A stretch of DNA of 64,000 nucleotides from Dethiosulfovibrio peptidovorans DSM 11002 (GCF_000172975.1 NZ_ABTR02000001.1:1588501-1652500); one strand, 5' to 3'. Numbered from the stretch's first letter, positions 34,582-42,981 are shown. Made by a program: numbers and translations. The notes: generated from the letters alone by a model not told the origin.

Positions 34582-35331
34582 TCAGATTTTTTCGTCCCCG
34601 TCGCTCCACGGAGCGTATCTTTCGGCCAGTTTCCCCACGAGCCACCAGAGGGCCAGTCCCATCACTGAGAGCCAGAGTATCGCCGCGAATACCATGTCGG
34701 TTTTGAGCCTGGCGTTGGACTGTATCATCAGATAGCCCAGCCCGCTCTGGGCTCCCACCCATTCGCCTATCACGGCTCCTATCGTGGCGACCGATACGGC
34801 AACCTTGAGCCCTGCGAAGAAGTAGGGCAGGGCCCAGGGCCAGTAGAGCTTTACCATGGTGTCTCGGAAGGGGTATCCCATGAGCCTGAACATCTGACGA
34901 TATCTTCTGTCGCAGCTCTTGAATCCCTCCAGCAGGTTCACCGTGACGGGAAAGAATATGATTACCGTGGCCATCACCACCTTGCTGGTTATGCCGTAGC
35001 CGAACCAGACCACCAGTACCGGGGCCAGAGCGAAGACAGGTATGGCTTGGGAGGCGATCAGAAAGGGGGACAGGGCTCTCTCAAGGTAGGGTTTGGCGAA
35101 CATGGCGGTGGAAAGAGGTACTGCCAATGCCAATGCCAGGGTCAACCCCAGGATTATCTCCAATGCCGTGACCGCTCCGTGTCGAGCCAGTATCGGAGCC
35201 TGAACTACCGCCGTCAGTACGACCGAGCTGGGACGGGGAAGTATGTAGCTAGGCACTTCGGAGATCACGCAACCCACCTCCCATAGCAGAACCAGGGCTG
35301 CCCCGGCCAGGAGGGAGCTCCATCGGTTCAT
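34582..35331 (-). CDS. thiX: ABC transporter permease, ThiX type
   Basis: 249-residue permease of the BPD_transp_1 class with an N-terminal helix and about five more. The coupling loop is around RRYRQMFRLMGYPFRDTMVKLYWPWALP (about 132-160). GEWVGAQSGLGYLMIQSNARLKTDMVFAAI is typical of the pyrimidine-precursor branch. It overlaps the ATPase gene by 4 bases and precedes the binding-protein gene by 22 bases. Assigned to HMP-precursor uptake by its operon and by the riboswitch. Confidence 0.87.
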   Translation of the reverse strand: MNRWSSLLAGAALVLLWEVGCVISEVPSYILPRPSSVVLTAVVQAPILARHGAVTALEIILGLTLALALAVPLSTAMFAKPYLERALSPFLIASQAIPVFALAPVLVVWFGYGITSKVVMATVIIFFPVTVNLLEGFKSCDRRYRQMFRLMGYPFRDTMVKLYWPWALPYFFAGLKVAVSVATIGAVIGEWVGAQSGLGYLMIQSNARLKTDMVFAAILWLSVMGLALWWLVGKLAERYAPWSDGDEKI

Positions 35332-36059
35332 GACGCCCTCCCCTGTAGGACGTCCATGATGGCTCCTCGAAGTTTCACCACGTAGGGATCGTCTCTGTGT
35401 CTGGGCTTACACCCTTGGAGACTATAGTTGCCGGTAATCTTCATAGGCGCTTGAGACAGTGTGACCAGTCTGTCCGAGGTGATCAATGCCTCCTCTACGT
35501 CGTGGGTAATCATGACTATGGTCTTGCCGAACTCTTTCTGTAGGGTAACCAGCATTCCCTGAAGTCCCTGTCTGGTAAGGGCGTCCAGAGCGGACAGAGG
35601 TTCGTCTAAAAGTATCAGTTCTCTGTCGAAGAGTATGGTCCTGGCCAAGGCGCATCTTTGTCTCATTCCCCCCGATACTTTCCCCGGAAGGTAGTTTTCG
35701 AAACCTCGGAGTCCGAGTCTTATCAGCAGGGAGTCTCCCCTTTTTTTGTCTTTTCCCGTGGGGTGCCGGATCGGGAGCATGGCGTTTTCTCTCAGGGTCA
35801 GCCAGGGGAGCAGGAGGTCCGATTGAGACATCCAGGCCGCCAGAGAAGACAGGTCTTCGACCGGAGCTCCCTTCCATGCGATCGCTCCCTCGTCGGGTGA
35901 CACCGATCCGGTCAGGAGGTCGAAAAGGGTGCTTTTGCCGCAGCCGGATGGCCCTATCAGGGAAACGAACTCTCCAGGTTCTACCTCGAGGTCCAGATCG
36001 GAAAGCACCAACAGTCCCTCGAAGCTTTTTCTCAGTTTCGAGACGGAGAGCAAAGTCAT
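35328..36059 (-). CDS. thiZ: ABC transporter ATP-binding protein, ThiZ type
   Basis: 243-residue ATPase of the thiamine-precursor importer. Walker A is GPSGCGKSTLF (about 36-46), the signature is VSGGMRQRCALARTI, Walker B is LILLDEPLSALD and the switch region is MITHDVEEAL. It overlaps both neighbours by 4 bases (ATGA), so translation of thiT, thiZ and thiX is probably coupled. Closest by pattern to the TauB/SsuB branch, as expected for ThiZ. Substrate inferred from the operon. Confidence 0.88.
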   Translation of the reverse strand: MTLLSVSKLRKSFEGLLVLSDLDLEVEPGEFVSLIGPSGCGKSTLFDLLTGSVSPDEGAIAWKGAPVEDLSSLAAWMSQSDLLLPWLTLRENAMLPIRHPTGKDKKRGDSLLIRLGLRGFENYLPGKVSGGMRQRCALARTILFDRELILLDEPLSALDALTRQGLQGMLVTLQKEFGKTIVMITHDVEEALITSDRLVTLSQAPMKITGNYSLQGCKPRHRDDPYVVKLRGAIMDVLQGRAS

Positions 36060-36562
36060 CGTCCGACGGGAGATGGGAGCCTCTTCCAGAGGACCTCTAT
36101 GAGCAGTATGGATATCAGGAGGTTAGGAACCATATAGCTGCCGTTGTAGACCAGTGAGTATAGGAGAGGGTTTTGTCCTTCCGGTGCGTAGCTGGCGAAG
36201 AAGACCACTCCGGAGGCGACGTGGCAGGCCAGTCTGGCCAAGGTTCCGGCGGTTATGCCGATCCAGTGTCGTCTGGGAGTCGCTCCGGCCAGAGCCAGGG
36301 CACCGAAGGCGATTGGGTAGTCCAGCAGAGCCTGTATTGGGTGGGCTACGTAGCCTCCCAATATGAGCTGAAGAAGGCCGGCCACAGCTCCGGCTCCGAA
36401 ACCGGCTTTGACGCCGTATCGCAGGGCGAAGATCAGCAGAGGAACGTTCTCGAGGGTAATGGAGCCTCCTTGAGGCATTCGGAAGAGCTTCACGTAGGAT
36501 AAAGCCAGGGCCAAAGACGCCGCCAGGGCTCCTTCTACGAGTATTCGGGTGTTGCCTTTCAT
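36056..36562 (-). CDS. thiT: Thiamine ECF transporter substrate component, ThiT type
   Basis: 168-residue membrane protein with about six helices. The N-terminal block LSYVKLFRMPQGGSITLENVPLL (positions about 22-44, cited by parts) is the thiamine-binding loop L1 pattern of ThiT; later SGVVFFASYAPEG and LVYNGSYMVPN also match, the latter with the conserved Tyr/Asn of the site. The ATG at 36562 has GAGGAGG 8 bases upstream; the longer frame to 36736 lies inside the riboswitch. First gene of the operon, directly under the TPP riboswitch. Confidence 0.9.
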   Translation of the reverse strand: MKGNTRILVEGALAASLALALSYVKLFRMPQGGSITLENVPLLIFALRYGVKAGFGAGAVAGLLQLILGGYVAHPIQALLDYPIAFGALALAGATPRRHWIGITAGTLARLACHVASGVVFFASYAPEGQNPLLYSLVYNGSYMVPNLLISILLIEVLWKRLPSPVGR

Positions 36563-36639
36563 GGGTGAGTCCTCCTCTAGATTATGTTGCCGGAGGAGGG
36601 AAGGTCCGCCTTTTGAGAGGGGGTGTGATAGGAAAAGGA

Positions 36640-36733
36640 GCAACTTCCCTGCGCCGGCATGATCCGGATCAGGTTCCAGGGGTCGAGGCTTAACGCCTCC
36701 TCTCAGCCGGGACACCGACTCCCCCAGTTCCAA
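36640..36733 (-). promoter_or_regulatory. TPP riboswitch (THI element)
   Basis: Read on the minus strand: GGGGGAGTCGG, then the conserved GGCTGAGA turn, a variable P3 stem (GGAGGCGTTAAGCCTC-like), ACCCCTGGAACCTGATCCGG and ATCATGCCGGCGCAGGGA. These are the pyrimidine and pyrophosphate sensor helices of the THI box. It lies about 80 bases before the thiT start. A pyrimidine-rich stretch (CCTCCTCC near 36590) downstream could pair with the thiT ribosome site GAGGAGG, suggesting control of translation initiation; no clear intrinsic terminator is seen. Confidence 0.95.
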
Positions 36734-36795
36734 CACAACTTGTACACCTGTAAGGTCCGTATGTCAACTCGAGATCATCGTCAGGAGGTGTTTTT

Positions 36796-37017
36796 ATGCT
36801 TGCAAGTTTATGCAACCGATTGTATAATGCACTCGGATGCAATAACTTCCTGGAGGTGGCCTGCATGTGGGAAAAAGACAGCTGTGGAAATTGGTATATG
36901 GACGGTTCAAAGGTCTTTTCGACTTATCGGTCCGAAGTTTCTTTTGTGTGGGATAAGGATGAATCTGGGCGATGGGTCCGAGTGCCCTCGTCTCGGGGGG
37001 TTCCGGTCACTTTATAG
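36796..37017 (+). CDS. Small hypothetical protein
   Basis: 73-residue frame with a perfect AGGAGGTG 5 bases before the ATG at 36796. A second AGGAGGTGG-type site (GGAGGTGG) sits before an in-frame ATG at 36865, which would give a 50-residue product beginning MWEKDSCGNWYMDG. The protein is rich in Trp, Tyr, Arg and Asp; WEKDSCGNWYMDGSKVF and FVWDKDESGRWVRVP look like two short WxKDxxGxW repeats. No signal peptide. It lies in front of the HDOD gene with 84 bases between. Function unknown; the ribosome sites are the main reason to believe it. Confidence 0.5.
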   Translation: MLASLCNRLYNALGCNNFLEVACMWEKDSCGNWYMDGSKVFSTYRSEVSFVWDKDESGRWVRVPSSRGVPVTL

Positions 37018-37101
37018 CTAGGGCTCCCAAGCTAGTGAAGAGAACGCCTATGTGGTAAACTTTTCCATGGGGAGTAGGATTTTTCACATGGAGGGGTGTC
37101 A

Positions 37102-38289
37102 ATGGCGATTATCGGTATAGACGCCCTTGAAGGGCGTATCCTGAAAAGAGATCTCTTTGCCCCTAACGGTCGATTCATCCTCGCCAAGGGGACGATCGTG
37201 AGCGATAGATGTCTGGATATACTCCGATCCTGGGGGGTTGTCGAGGCCGATGTTTGCGACGACCATATTCCTCCGGGCGAGGTGCCTTCCGTTCGTTCAG
37301 TGGAGGGCGGAGGTCTTGAGAATTCTTTTCGCTATATGTCACCCGGGGTTTTGAGAAACTGGTTCGTCGATCTGGCCGGTGAACGAAATGTAATTTCCAG
37401 TCCGAAAAACTCGCCTCCTATAGATATGGAAGGGGAGTCGGATATCTTGTCTCTGGAGTCCCTTATCTCTCAGGAGCCCGGTTTGGTTTCTTATTCTCCT
37501 GTCCTGGGACAGATAATAGACGTCATAGAATCTCCCCGGAGTTCCGCATCCCACGTGGCCTACGTGGTGGAGCAGGATTCCGCCCTTTCCGCAAAATTGC
37601 TTCGTCTCGTCAACAGCCCTCTCTACGGATTCCCGAGAACAATAACGTCGATAGAACAGGCGGTCGCTATAGTAGGCAGCGGCGACCTCATGTCTTTGGC
37701 CATACAGGTGGCCTCCATAACTCATTTTAGGGGGATAGACTATCCCATTTTGGACATGGCCCATTTTTGGGAGCATTCGATTTGCTGTGCCATCTTCGCC
37801 AGGCTGCTCGCCAGCCGTCGGTTCAGAGGAGACGATTCCCGCTATTTCATCGGCGGTATGTTGATGAACCTGGGGCGAATGGTGATGATGGAACGGATGC
37901 CTAGGGCTTTTTGCGGAGCTTTGTCCTCCGCTTATGGTGGCAGGACGACCGTAGATGCGGAGAAGCAGGTTTTCGGTTACAGCTCTCCTCAGGTGACTGC
38001 CGTTCTCCTGTCCAGATGGTGCTTGCCTCCCGAGCTGGCCTGGTCGGTGACCGAGTCGCGGCTTTTTCACGACTGCTGCGAGTCGGAGAGCACGGTCTTT
38101 CGTCTTGCCGAGGCCATGGCCTGTGCTTTCGGTTCCGGTTTCGCCGGTGATTATTTCGTACCCGTCCTCGACGATGGTGTGGTGGAGTCTCTCGGACTGT
38201 CCTACAACGAGCTCGTTTTTGTGCTGAAGCAGTTCGACAGGCAGAGATCCGAGATAGTGGACGTTTTTCTAGGGGGAATCGGAGGATGA
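37102..38289 (+). CDS. HDOD domain signalling protein
   Basis: 395-residue protein with an HDOD domain, a catalytically dead relative of HD phosphohydrolases used in signalling. N-terminal part (1-110) has RILKRDLFAPNGRFILAKGTIVSDRCLDIL, a pattern also found before HD-GYP domains. The HDOD core (about 145-330) shows VVEQDSALSAKLLRLVNSPLYGFPRTITSIEQAVAIVG, typical of the family. GAGGGG precedes the ATG at 37102, with a GTG at 37096 as an alternative. It overlaps the next gene, a GAF-HD-GYP protein, by 4 bases, so the two likely work as a unit in c-di-GMP signalling. Confidence 0.88.
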   Translation: MAIIGIDALEGRILKRDLFAPNGRFILAKGTIVSDRCLDILRSWGVVEADVCDDHIPPGEVPSVRSVEGGGLENSFRYMSPGVLRNWFVDLAGERNVISSPKNSPPIDMEGESDILSLESLISQEPGLVSYSPVLGQIIDVIESPRSSASHVAYVVEQDSALSAKLLRLVNSPLYGFPRTITSIEQAVAIVGSGDLMSLAIQVASITHFRGIDYPILDMAHFWEHSICCAIFARLLASRRFRGDDSRYFIGGMLMNLGRMVMMERMPRAFCGALSSAYGGRTTVDAEKQVFGYSSPQVTAVLLSRWCLPPELAWSVTESRLFHDCCESESTVFRLAEAMACAFGSGFAGDYFVPVLDDGVVESLGLSYNELVFVLKQFDRQRSEIVDVFLGGIGG

Positions 38290-39542
38290 GGTATAGAGGC
38301 GTTTCCGACGATCTTGAGTATCAACTGGCCTCGTTAAAGGAACGTCATCGTTTCGTCGATAAGGTGCTCGACATAGTTTTGAGGCTCAACGATTTTTCTT
38401 TTGTGTCGGGATCTACCGTTTCCAGAGAGGTAGTCCTGGGAGAGACTTTGCGTAGAGTGAAGAGGCTTTTCGAGTGTTCTTCCGCCGGGTTCTATCTGGT
38501 GGACGACGAGGCGGCTTTTTCTTTGGCTCGGTTCGAGGGAGACGGAGGAAGGCTGGAGGCGGAGAGGGAGATACTGTTAAAGGATGGCAGTTTCGCCTGG
38601 GCCCTTAACCGCAATAAACCGGTTTTACTGAAGGCATCCGACGGAGATAGTACCGTTTTGCTTCACGCTATGTCGACTTCCACCAGGACCATGGGGATGT
38701 TTTTGGGAATCATGAACTCCGACAGGGGGGCTCTTCTGGATTCCCATCTTTATTTCGTTACGGTCGTGTTGAATTCCGCCGCCAGCGTTCTTCAATATCT
38801 GGAGCTTTTCTCCATGGTCAGAGGTCTAAATGAAGATCTGGAATTAAAGGTAGAGGAGCTGACCAAGTCGGAGAGAGAGCTTACCCTCTACAAGGAAGAT
38901 CTGGAACGTTTGGTTCAGCTTCGAACCTCCGAACTGGCTGATGCCAACGCTCGTTTAGGGGATACGGTGATCGGTGTCGTCGACGCCATGGGAAAGATAG
39001 TAGAGTCTAGAGATCCCTATACGGCGGGACATCAGAGACGGGTTGCCTCCGTCGCCTCCACTTTGGCCGGGATGGTCGGAATGTCGGAGGACGAGGCCGA
39101 GGGTGTCCGGATAGCCGGGTTGGTCCACGATATAGGCAAGATCGCCATTCCTGCGGAGATCCTTACAAAACCGGCCAAGTTGAACAAACTTGAGTTCAAG
39201 ATGGTTCAAACCCATCCCGAGGCAGGTTTCGAGATGCTTCGATCAATAGTCTTCCCTTGGCCGGTTGCCGACATGGTGAGGCAGCATCACGAGAGATTGG
39301 ACGGTTCGGGATATCCCAAGGGGTTGTCTGGAGACGAGATATTCATGGGGGCCCGGTGTCTTGCCGTCGCAGACGTTGTGGAGGCGATATCCTCTCATCG
39401 TCCCTACAGGCCGGGCCTAGGCATAGAGGAGGCCGTTCTGGAATTGAAGCTCAACAGAGGGTCCTGCTACGATTCAAAGGTCGTGGATGCCTGTTTAGAG
39501 CTCATTGAGGATCCCTCATTTATGGAGCGATATCTTTCTTAG
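38286..39542 (+). CDS. GAF / HD-GYP cyclic di-GMP phosphodiesterase
   Basis: 418-residue cytoplasmic protein. Residues about 45-195 form a GAF-like sensor, 195-240 a coiled coil (GLNEDLELKVEELTKSERELTLYKEDLERL) and 240-410 the HD-GYP domain with GLVHDIGK and HHERLDGSGYPKG. Ligand residues for two or three metals are all present, so it should be active on c-di-GMP. It overlaps the HDOD gene (ATGA). Its HD-GYP domain is close in sequence to that of the 9.5 kb protein, including FPWP, DGSGYP and SSHRPYRP blocks, suggesting a common origin. A strong palindromic terminator follows. Confidence 0.92.
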   Translation: MRYRGVSDDLEYQLASLKERHRFVDKVLDIVLRLNDFSFVSGSTVSREVVLGETLRRVKRLFECSSAGFYLVDDEAAFSLARFEGDGGRLEAEREILLKDGSFAWALNRNKPVLLKASDGDSTVLLHAMSTSTRTMGMFLGIMNSDRGALLDSHLYFVTVVLNSAASVLQYLELFSMVRGLNEDLELKVEELTKSERELTLYKEDLERLVQLRTSELADANARLGDTVIGVVDAMGKIVESRDPYTAGHQRRVASVASTLAGMVGMSEDEAEGVRIAGLVHDIGKIAIPAEILTKPAKLNKLEFKMVQTHPEAGFEMLRSIVFPWPVADMVRQHHERLDGSGYPKGLSGDEIFMGARCLAVADVVEAISSHRPYRPGLGIEEAVLELKLNRGSCYDSKVVDACLELIEDPSFMERYLS

Positions 39543-39553
39543 AGAGTCTTTAG

Positions 39554-39605
39554 TTCAATAAACGCCGAGGCGTCCCATTAATGGGACGCCTCGGCGTTTA
39601 TTGAA
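39554..39605 (+). terminator. 52-bp perfect palindrome acting as terminator
   Basis: Two 26-base arms with no unpaired loop bases (centre CATTAATG) around 39579/39580. The core is GC-rich and the outer part is A/T-rich (CAATAAACG / CGTTTATTG). It starts 11 bases after the HD-GYP stop. No long T run follows; the arm itself supplies A-rich and T-rich tracts. Confidence 0.8.
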
Positions 39606-39629
39606 GAAGAGTGGCTATGTCTCTATAAT
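39601..39629 (+). promoter_or_regulatory. Candidate promoter of the liv operon
   Basis: TTGAAG (39601-39606) and a perfect TATAAT (39624-39629) are 17 bases apart, 65 bases before the livH start. The -35 box lies on the last bases of the upstream palindrome, so termination and the start of the next transcript share DNA. Confidence 0.6.
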
Positions 39630-39693
39630 ATGTTTTATTGGGGTTTTGCGGCTTGTCAAAATATTGGGGTTTGTGAGCTTGAGGAGGGGGATA

Positions 39694-40560
39694 ATGTATC
39701 TTTTCGCGGAGCAATTATTGAACGGCCTGGCTACGGGGGCGACTTACGCCTTGATTTCACTGGGCCTGGCTTTGGTCTACGGCGTTTTGGGGGTCCTTCA
39801 CGTGGCTCACGCCGGGGTCTATATGGCTGGAGCCTATATCGGAATAGGGGTCTATTCCGTCACGGGCAACATATGGCTGGCGATAATCGTCAGCATGATA
39901 GTATGCGGTTTCATAGGTGTCGCTATAGAGCGGTTGGTTTATTTTCCTCTTTTGAAATACCCGCCTTATGTTCCTCTCATCAGCAGTATTGCCATATTTA
40001 CCGGTATGGAGGAGCTCGTCCGTCTGGTAGCCGGTCCATCGGTGCAGACCTTCTCTCTGGAGCTTCCCTTCCCGAGTTTCGATTTGGGAGGAATTCACGT
40101 TTCGTCCAACCTTATGGGGATATATGTCATAACCGCGGTAGTCTTCTTTATTTTGTGGTTTATCACCACCAAGACCGAGACCGGTCTGGCCATGAGGGCC
40201 GCCTCTCAGGATATGCCTATAGCCGGTGCGATGGGTATAGACAGTCGTTTCATGGTCGATTTCAGTTTCTTCGTCAGTTCGGCCGTGGCCGCACTGGCAG
40301 GGATTTTGGTTGGGATATACTACAATACCGTCTCTCCTGATATGGGAGCCATACCGGCATACAAGGCTTTGGCCCTCATCGTAGTCGGTGGTCTCGGGTC
40401 CGTTCCAGGGGCGGTGGTGGCCTCCCTCTCCCTGGGAGTGGCGGAGACCCTTCTAATAGGCTACGCCGGTATTCCCCTTCCAAGAGATGCCCTTGCCTTC
40501 ATAGCCATGATAGTCGTACTTATGTGGCGTCCTCAGGGTTTGTTGGGAAAACGGGGTTAG
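39694..40560 (+). CDS. livH: Branched-chain amino acid ABC transporter permease LivH
   Basis: 288-residue inner-membrane permease with about eight hydrophobic helices. Typical LivH features: QLLNGLATGATYALISLGLALVYGVLGVLHVAHAG at the N-terminus, GLAMRAASQDMPIAGAMGID near 165-184 (coupling loop), and ALIVVGGLGSVPGAVVASLSLGVAETL near the C-terminus. The ATG at 39694 follows GAGGAGGGGG; the longer frame from 39601 runs through the promoter and is rejected. First of five liv genes. Import of leucine, isoleucine or valine fits amino-acid fermentation, though relatives import amides or urea too. Confidence 0.92.
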   Translation: MYLFAEQLLNGLATGATYALISLGLALVYGVLGVLHVAHAGVYMAGAYIGIGVYSVTGNIWLAIIVSMIVCGFIGVAIERLVYFPLLKYPPYVPLISSIAIFTGMEELVRLVAGPSVQTFSLELPFPSFDLGGIHVSSNLMGIYVITAVVFFILWFITTKTETGLAMRAASQDMPIAGAMGIDSRFMVDFSFFVSSAVAALAGILVGIYYNTVSPDMGAIPAYKALALIVVGGLGSVPGAVVASLSLGVAETLLIGYAGIPLPRDALAFIAMIVVLMWRPQGLLGKRG

Positions 40561-40572
40561 GGGGGTGTCGTC

Positions 40573-41454
40573 ATGAGTTATATAATTACCGTCGCCACTT
40601 TCATCTCCATTCAGGCCATAGTGGCCTATGGATTGAACATAATAGTAGGATACGCCGGACAGATATCTCTGGGACACGCTGCCTTTTTCGGAATAGGTGC
40701 CTACAGCGCCGGATTGTTGGCCACGAAGGCCGGTCTGTCTTTTTGGGCCGCTTTGCCTCTGGTGGTAGCCATATGTGCGGTCATAGGGATAATCTGCGGT
40801 CTTCCCAGTCTTCGTCTAAAGGCGGACTTTTTAGCCATAACCACCATAGGTATAAACTTTATCGTCGAGTCGTTGTTTCTCTACGTGCCCTTTTTCGGGG
40901 GAGCTCTCGGTTTGGGAGGGATTCCCAGAGTGGTCTTTCTGGGCAATAAGCTCAAGGGAGGCGAGTTCCTTACCCTTTGTCTGCTTTTCCTGGCTTTGGT
41001 TATGTTCCTGTCCTGGTGGTTTTCCAGAAGCTGGATGGGGCTGGCCTGCATTTCCCTGAGGGAGGAGGAGACCGCCGCTTCCAGCATGGGGGTCTCTCCC
41101 GTGAAGTTCAAACTGGTGGCCTTCGTCTTGGGGTCGGTGATAGCCGGCATAGGAGGGGCTCTCTACGCTCATCAGATGAGGTTTATCGCTCCCTCCGATT
41201 TCGGTTTCCCCGTTTCCGTCATGCTTTTGTCTCTCATCGTCTTAGGAGGTATGGGTACTTTTTGGGGACCTTTGGTAGGGGCGATCATACTGGGATCCTT
41301 GCCGGAGTTGGCCCGTCCTCTGATGGAGTACAGGATGTTGATTTACAGTCTGTTGCTTTTGGGGATGATCCGCTTTCAGCCCCAGGGATTGCTCGGCGAG
41401 GAGAGCGTGGTCTCCAGGATAATCGGCAGACATGTCGGAGGTGACAGATCATGA
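40573..41454 (+). CDS. livM: Branched-chain amino acid ABC transporter permease LivM
   Basis: 293-residue permease, partner of LivH. It has about nine helices and the blocks YGLNIIVGYAGQISLGHAAFFGIGAYSAGL (residues 22-51, in parts), GLACISLREEETAASSMGVSP, and AGIGGALYAHQMRFIAPSDFGFPVSV, all characteristic. The ATG follows GGGGGTGTC. It starts 12 bases after livH and its stop overlaps the livG start (ATGA). No oddities seen. Confidence 0.93.
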   Translation: MSYIITVATFISIQAIVAYGLNIIVGYAGQISLGHAAFFGIGAYSAGLLATKAGLSFWAALPLVVAICAVIGIICGLPSLRLKADFLAITTIGINFIVESLFLYVPFFGGALGLGGIPRVVFLGNKLKGGEFLTLCLLFLALVMFLSWWFSRSWMGLACISLREEETAASSMGVSPVKFKLVAFVLGSVIAGIGGALYAHQMRFIAPSDFGFPVSVMLLSLIVLGGMGTFWGPLVGAIILGSLPELARPLMEYRMLIYSLLLLGMIRFQPQGLLGEESVVSRIIGRHVGGDRS

Positions 41455-42224
41455 ACGATGTCCTTCTATCCGTGTCCGATCTTTCCAAGCATTTCGGAGG
41501 GTTGAAGGCGGTGGATCGGGTTTCCTTCGAGCTTGAAAAAGGGGAGATCCTAGGGCTGCTGGGGCCCAACGGGGCGGGAAAGACCACTTGTTTCAACATG
41601 ATTTCCGGGGTGTACACTCCCACCGGAGGAAGTATTACCTTCGACGGAGAGCGTACCGACGGAAAGGCCCCTCACGATATGGCAGGTCTGGGAATAGGCC
41701 GGACCTTTCAGATAGTTAAGCCCTTTTCCGGCCTTACAGTGCTGGAAAACGTAGTAGTGGCCTTGGGTATGAGACGTTATCGTAGCCTGTCCAAGACCTT
41801 GGGTCTCTGGGGCAGCCGGTCGGTGAGAGATAGAGCGATGGAGATTCTGGAGAGGGTCAACCTGGGAGGTCATGCCGATAGAAAGGCCTCCGTTCTGCCT
41901 CTTGGAGACCATCGTAGACTGGAGATAGCCAGAGCTCTGGCCCTGGAGCCCCGGTTGCTTCTCTTGGACGAGTCTTTTTCCGGACTTCGACACGAACAGA
42001 TCGGGCGGATGGAGGATCTAGTTATGGATCTCGCCTCCGACGGTATTTCTATACTCTTGATAGAGCACAACATGAAGGTGGCCATGAAACTAAGTCGACG
42101 GATCGTTATCCTCGATCACGGCAGAAAGTTGGCCGAGGGAGAGCCTCAGGAAGTGGTCAAAGATCCCAAGGTCATAGAGGCCTATCTGGGAAAGGGGGGA
42201 TCCGGCGATGTTGCTTCGAATTGA
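41451..42224 (+). CDS. livG: Branched-chain amino acid ABC transporter ATPase LivG
   Basis: 257-residue ATPase of the liv system. Walker A GPNGAGKTTCFN (about 37-48), the LivG-type loop GIGRTFQIVKPFSGLTVLENVVVALG, and Walker B LLLLDESFSGL, where the usual DEP is DES. The signature segment is PLGDHRRLEIARALA instead of LSYGQQRRLEIARAL, lacking the usual SGGQ-like spelling. These two changes are unusual and could affect ATP hydrolysis by this half of the heterodimer. It overlaps livM by 4 and livF by 17 bases. Confidence 0.9.
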   Translation: MNDVLLSVSDLSKHFGGLKAVDRVSFELEKGEILGLLGPNGAGKTTCFNMISGVYTPTGGSITFDGERTDGKAPHDMAGLGIGRTFQIVKPFSGLTVLENVVVALGMRRYRSLSKTLGLWGSRSVRDRAMEILERVNLGGHADRKASVLPLGDHRRLEIARALALEPRLLLLDESFSGLRHEQIGRMEDLVMDLASDGISILLIEHNMKVAMKLSRRIVILDHGRKLAEGEPQEVVKDPKVIEAYLGKGGSGDVASN

Positions 42225-42918
42225 GGATCTTCACATATCCTACGGTCAGGTCCGGGCGGTTCACGGAGTTTCCTTTCACGTGGAGGAGGGAGAACTTGTC
42301 TCCATAATAGGGGCCAACGGTGCTGGCAAGACGTCCATCCTGAACGCAGTGATGGGTATGGTACCCAGTTCGTCCGGTGCGGTGTTCTTGGAGGATCGGG
42401 ATCTTTCGTCCATGCCCTCCCACATGAGGGCCAGAGAGGGCATAAGGATCGTTCCTGAGAGGGCGAGGGTTTTCCCTTGGCTTTCGGTCTACGAGAATCT
42501 TCAGACCGGCATATACGGCATGAGGGATAAGATAGACCTGGAGGAAAAGCTGAGTTGGATATACAGTTTCTTCCCCGTTCTGGAGGAACGGAGGGATCAG
42601 GCAGCTGTGACCCTGTCCGGAGGAGAGCAGCAGCAGCTTTCCATCGCTAGGGCGCTGGTCTCGGAGCCTCGTATATTGCTTGTGGACGAGGTGTCCATGG
42701 GATTGATGCCTATATTGGTGGACAAGGTTTTCGAGGTTTTACAACATCTGAACCGCGAATACGGCCTCACCATCCTGATAGTTGAACAGAACGCCCTGGC
42801 CTCTTTGGAGATATCCCACAGAGGCTACGTGCTGGAGGCGGGGAACCTGGTTATGGAGGGATCCGCCGAGGATCTGATGGAGGATTCCGGGGTTCGAGAG
42901 GCCTATCTGGGTCTCTGA
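42208..42918 (+). CDS. livF: Branched-chain amino acid ABC transporter ATPase LivF
   Basis: 236-residue ATPase of the liv system. Walker A GANGAGKTSIL (34-44), GIRIVPERARVFPWLSVYENL, signature LSGGEQQQLSIARAL with the complete LSGGEQQ sequence, Walker B ILLVDEVSMGLMP (DEV in place of the common DEP). The C-terminal helix and GSAEDLMEDSGVREAYLG are typical. It overlaps livG by 17 bases. Unlike LivG it keeps a full signature motif. Confidence 0.93.
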   Translation: MLLRIEDLHISYGQVRAVHGVSFHVEEGELVSIIGANGAGKTSILNAVMGMVPSSSGAVFLEDRDLSSMPSHMRAREGIRIVPERARVFPWLSVYENLQTGIYGMRDKIDLEEKLSWIYSFFPVLEERRDQAAVTLSGGEQQQLSIARALVSEPRILLVDEVSMGLMPILVDKVFEVLQHLNREYGLTILIVEQNALASLEISHRGYVLEAGNLVMEGSAEDLMEDSGVREAYLGL

Positions 42919-42981
42919 TACCTATAAAGCGTCAGGCTGCTCCTGGGAGCGGTCATATCTACCTTGGAGGTGGTGCGTACC

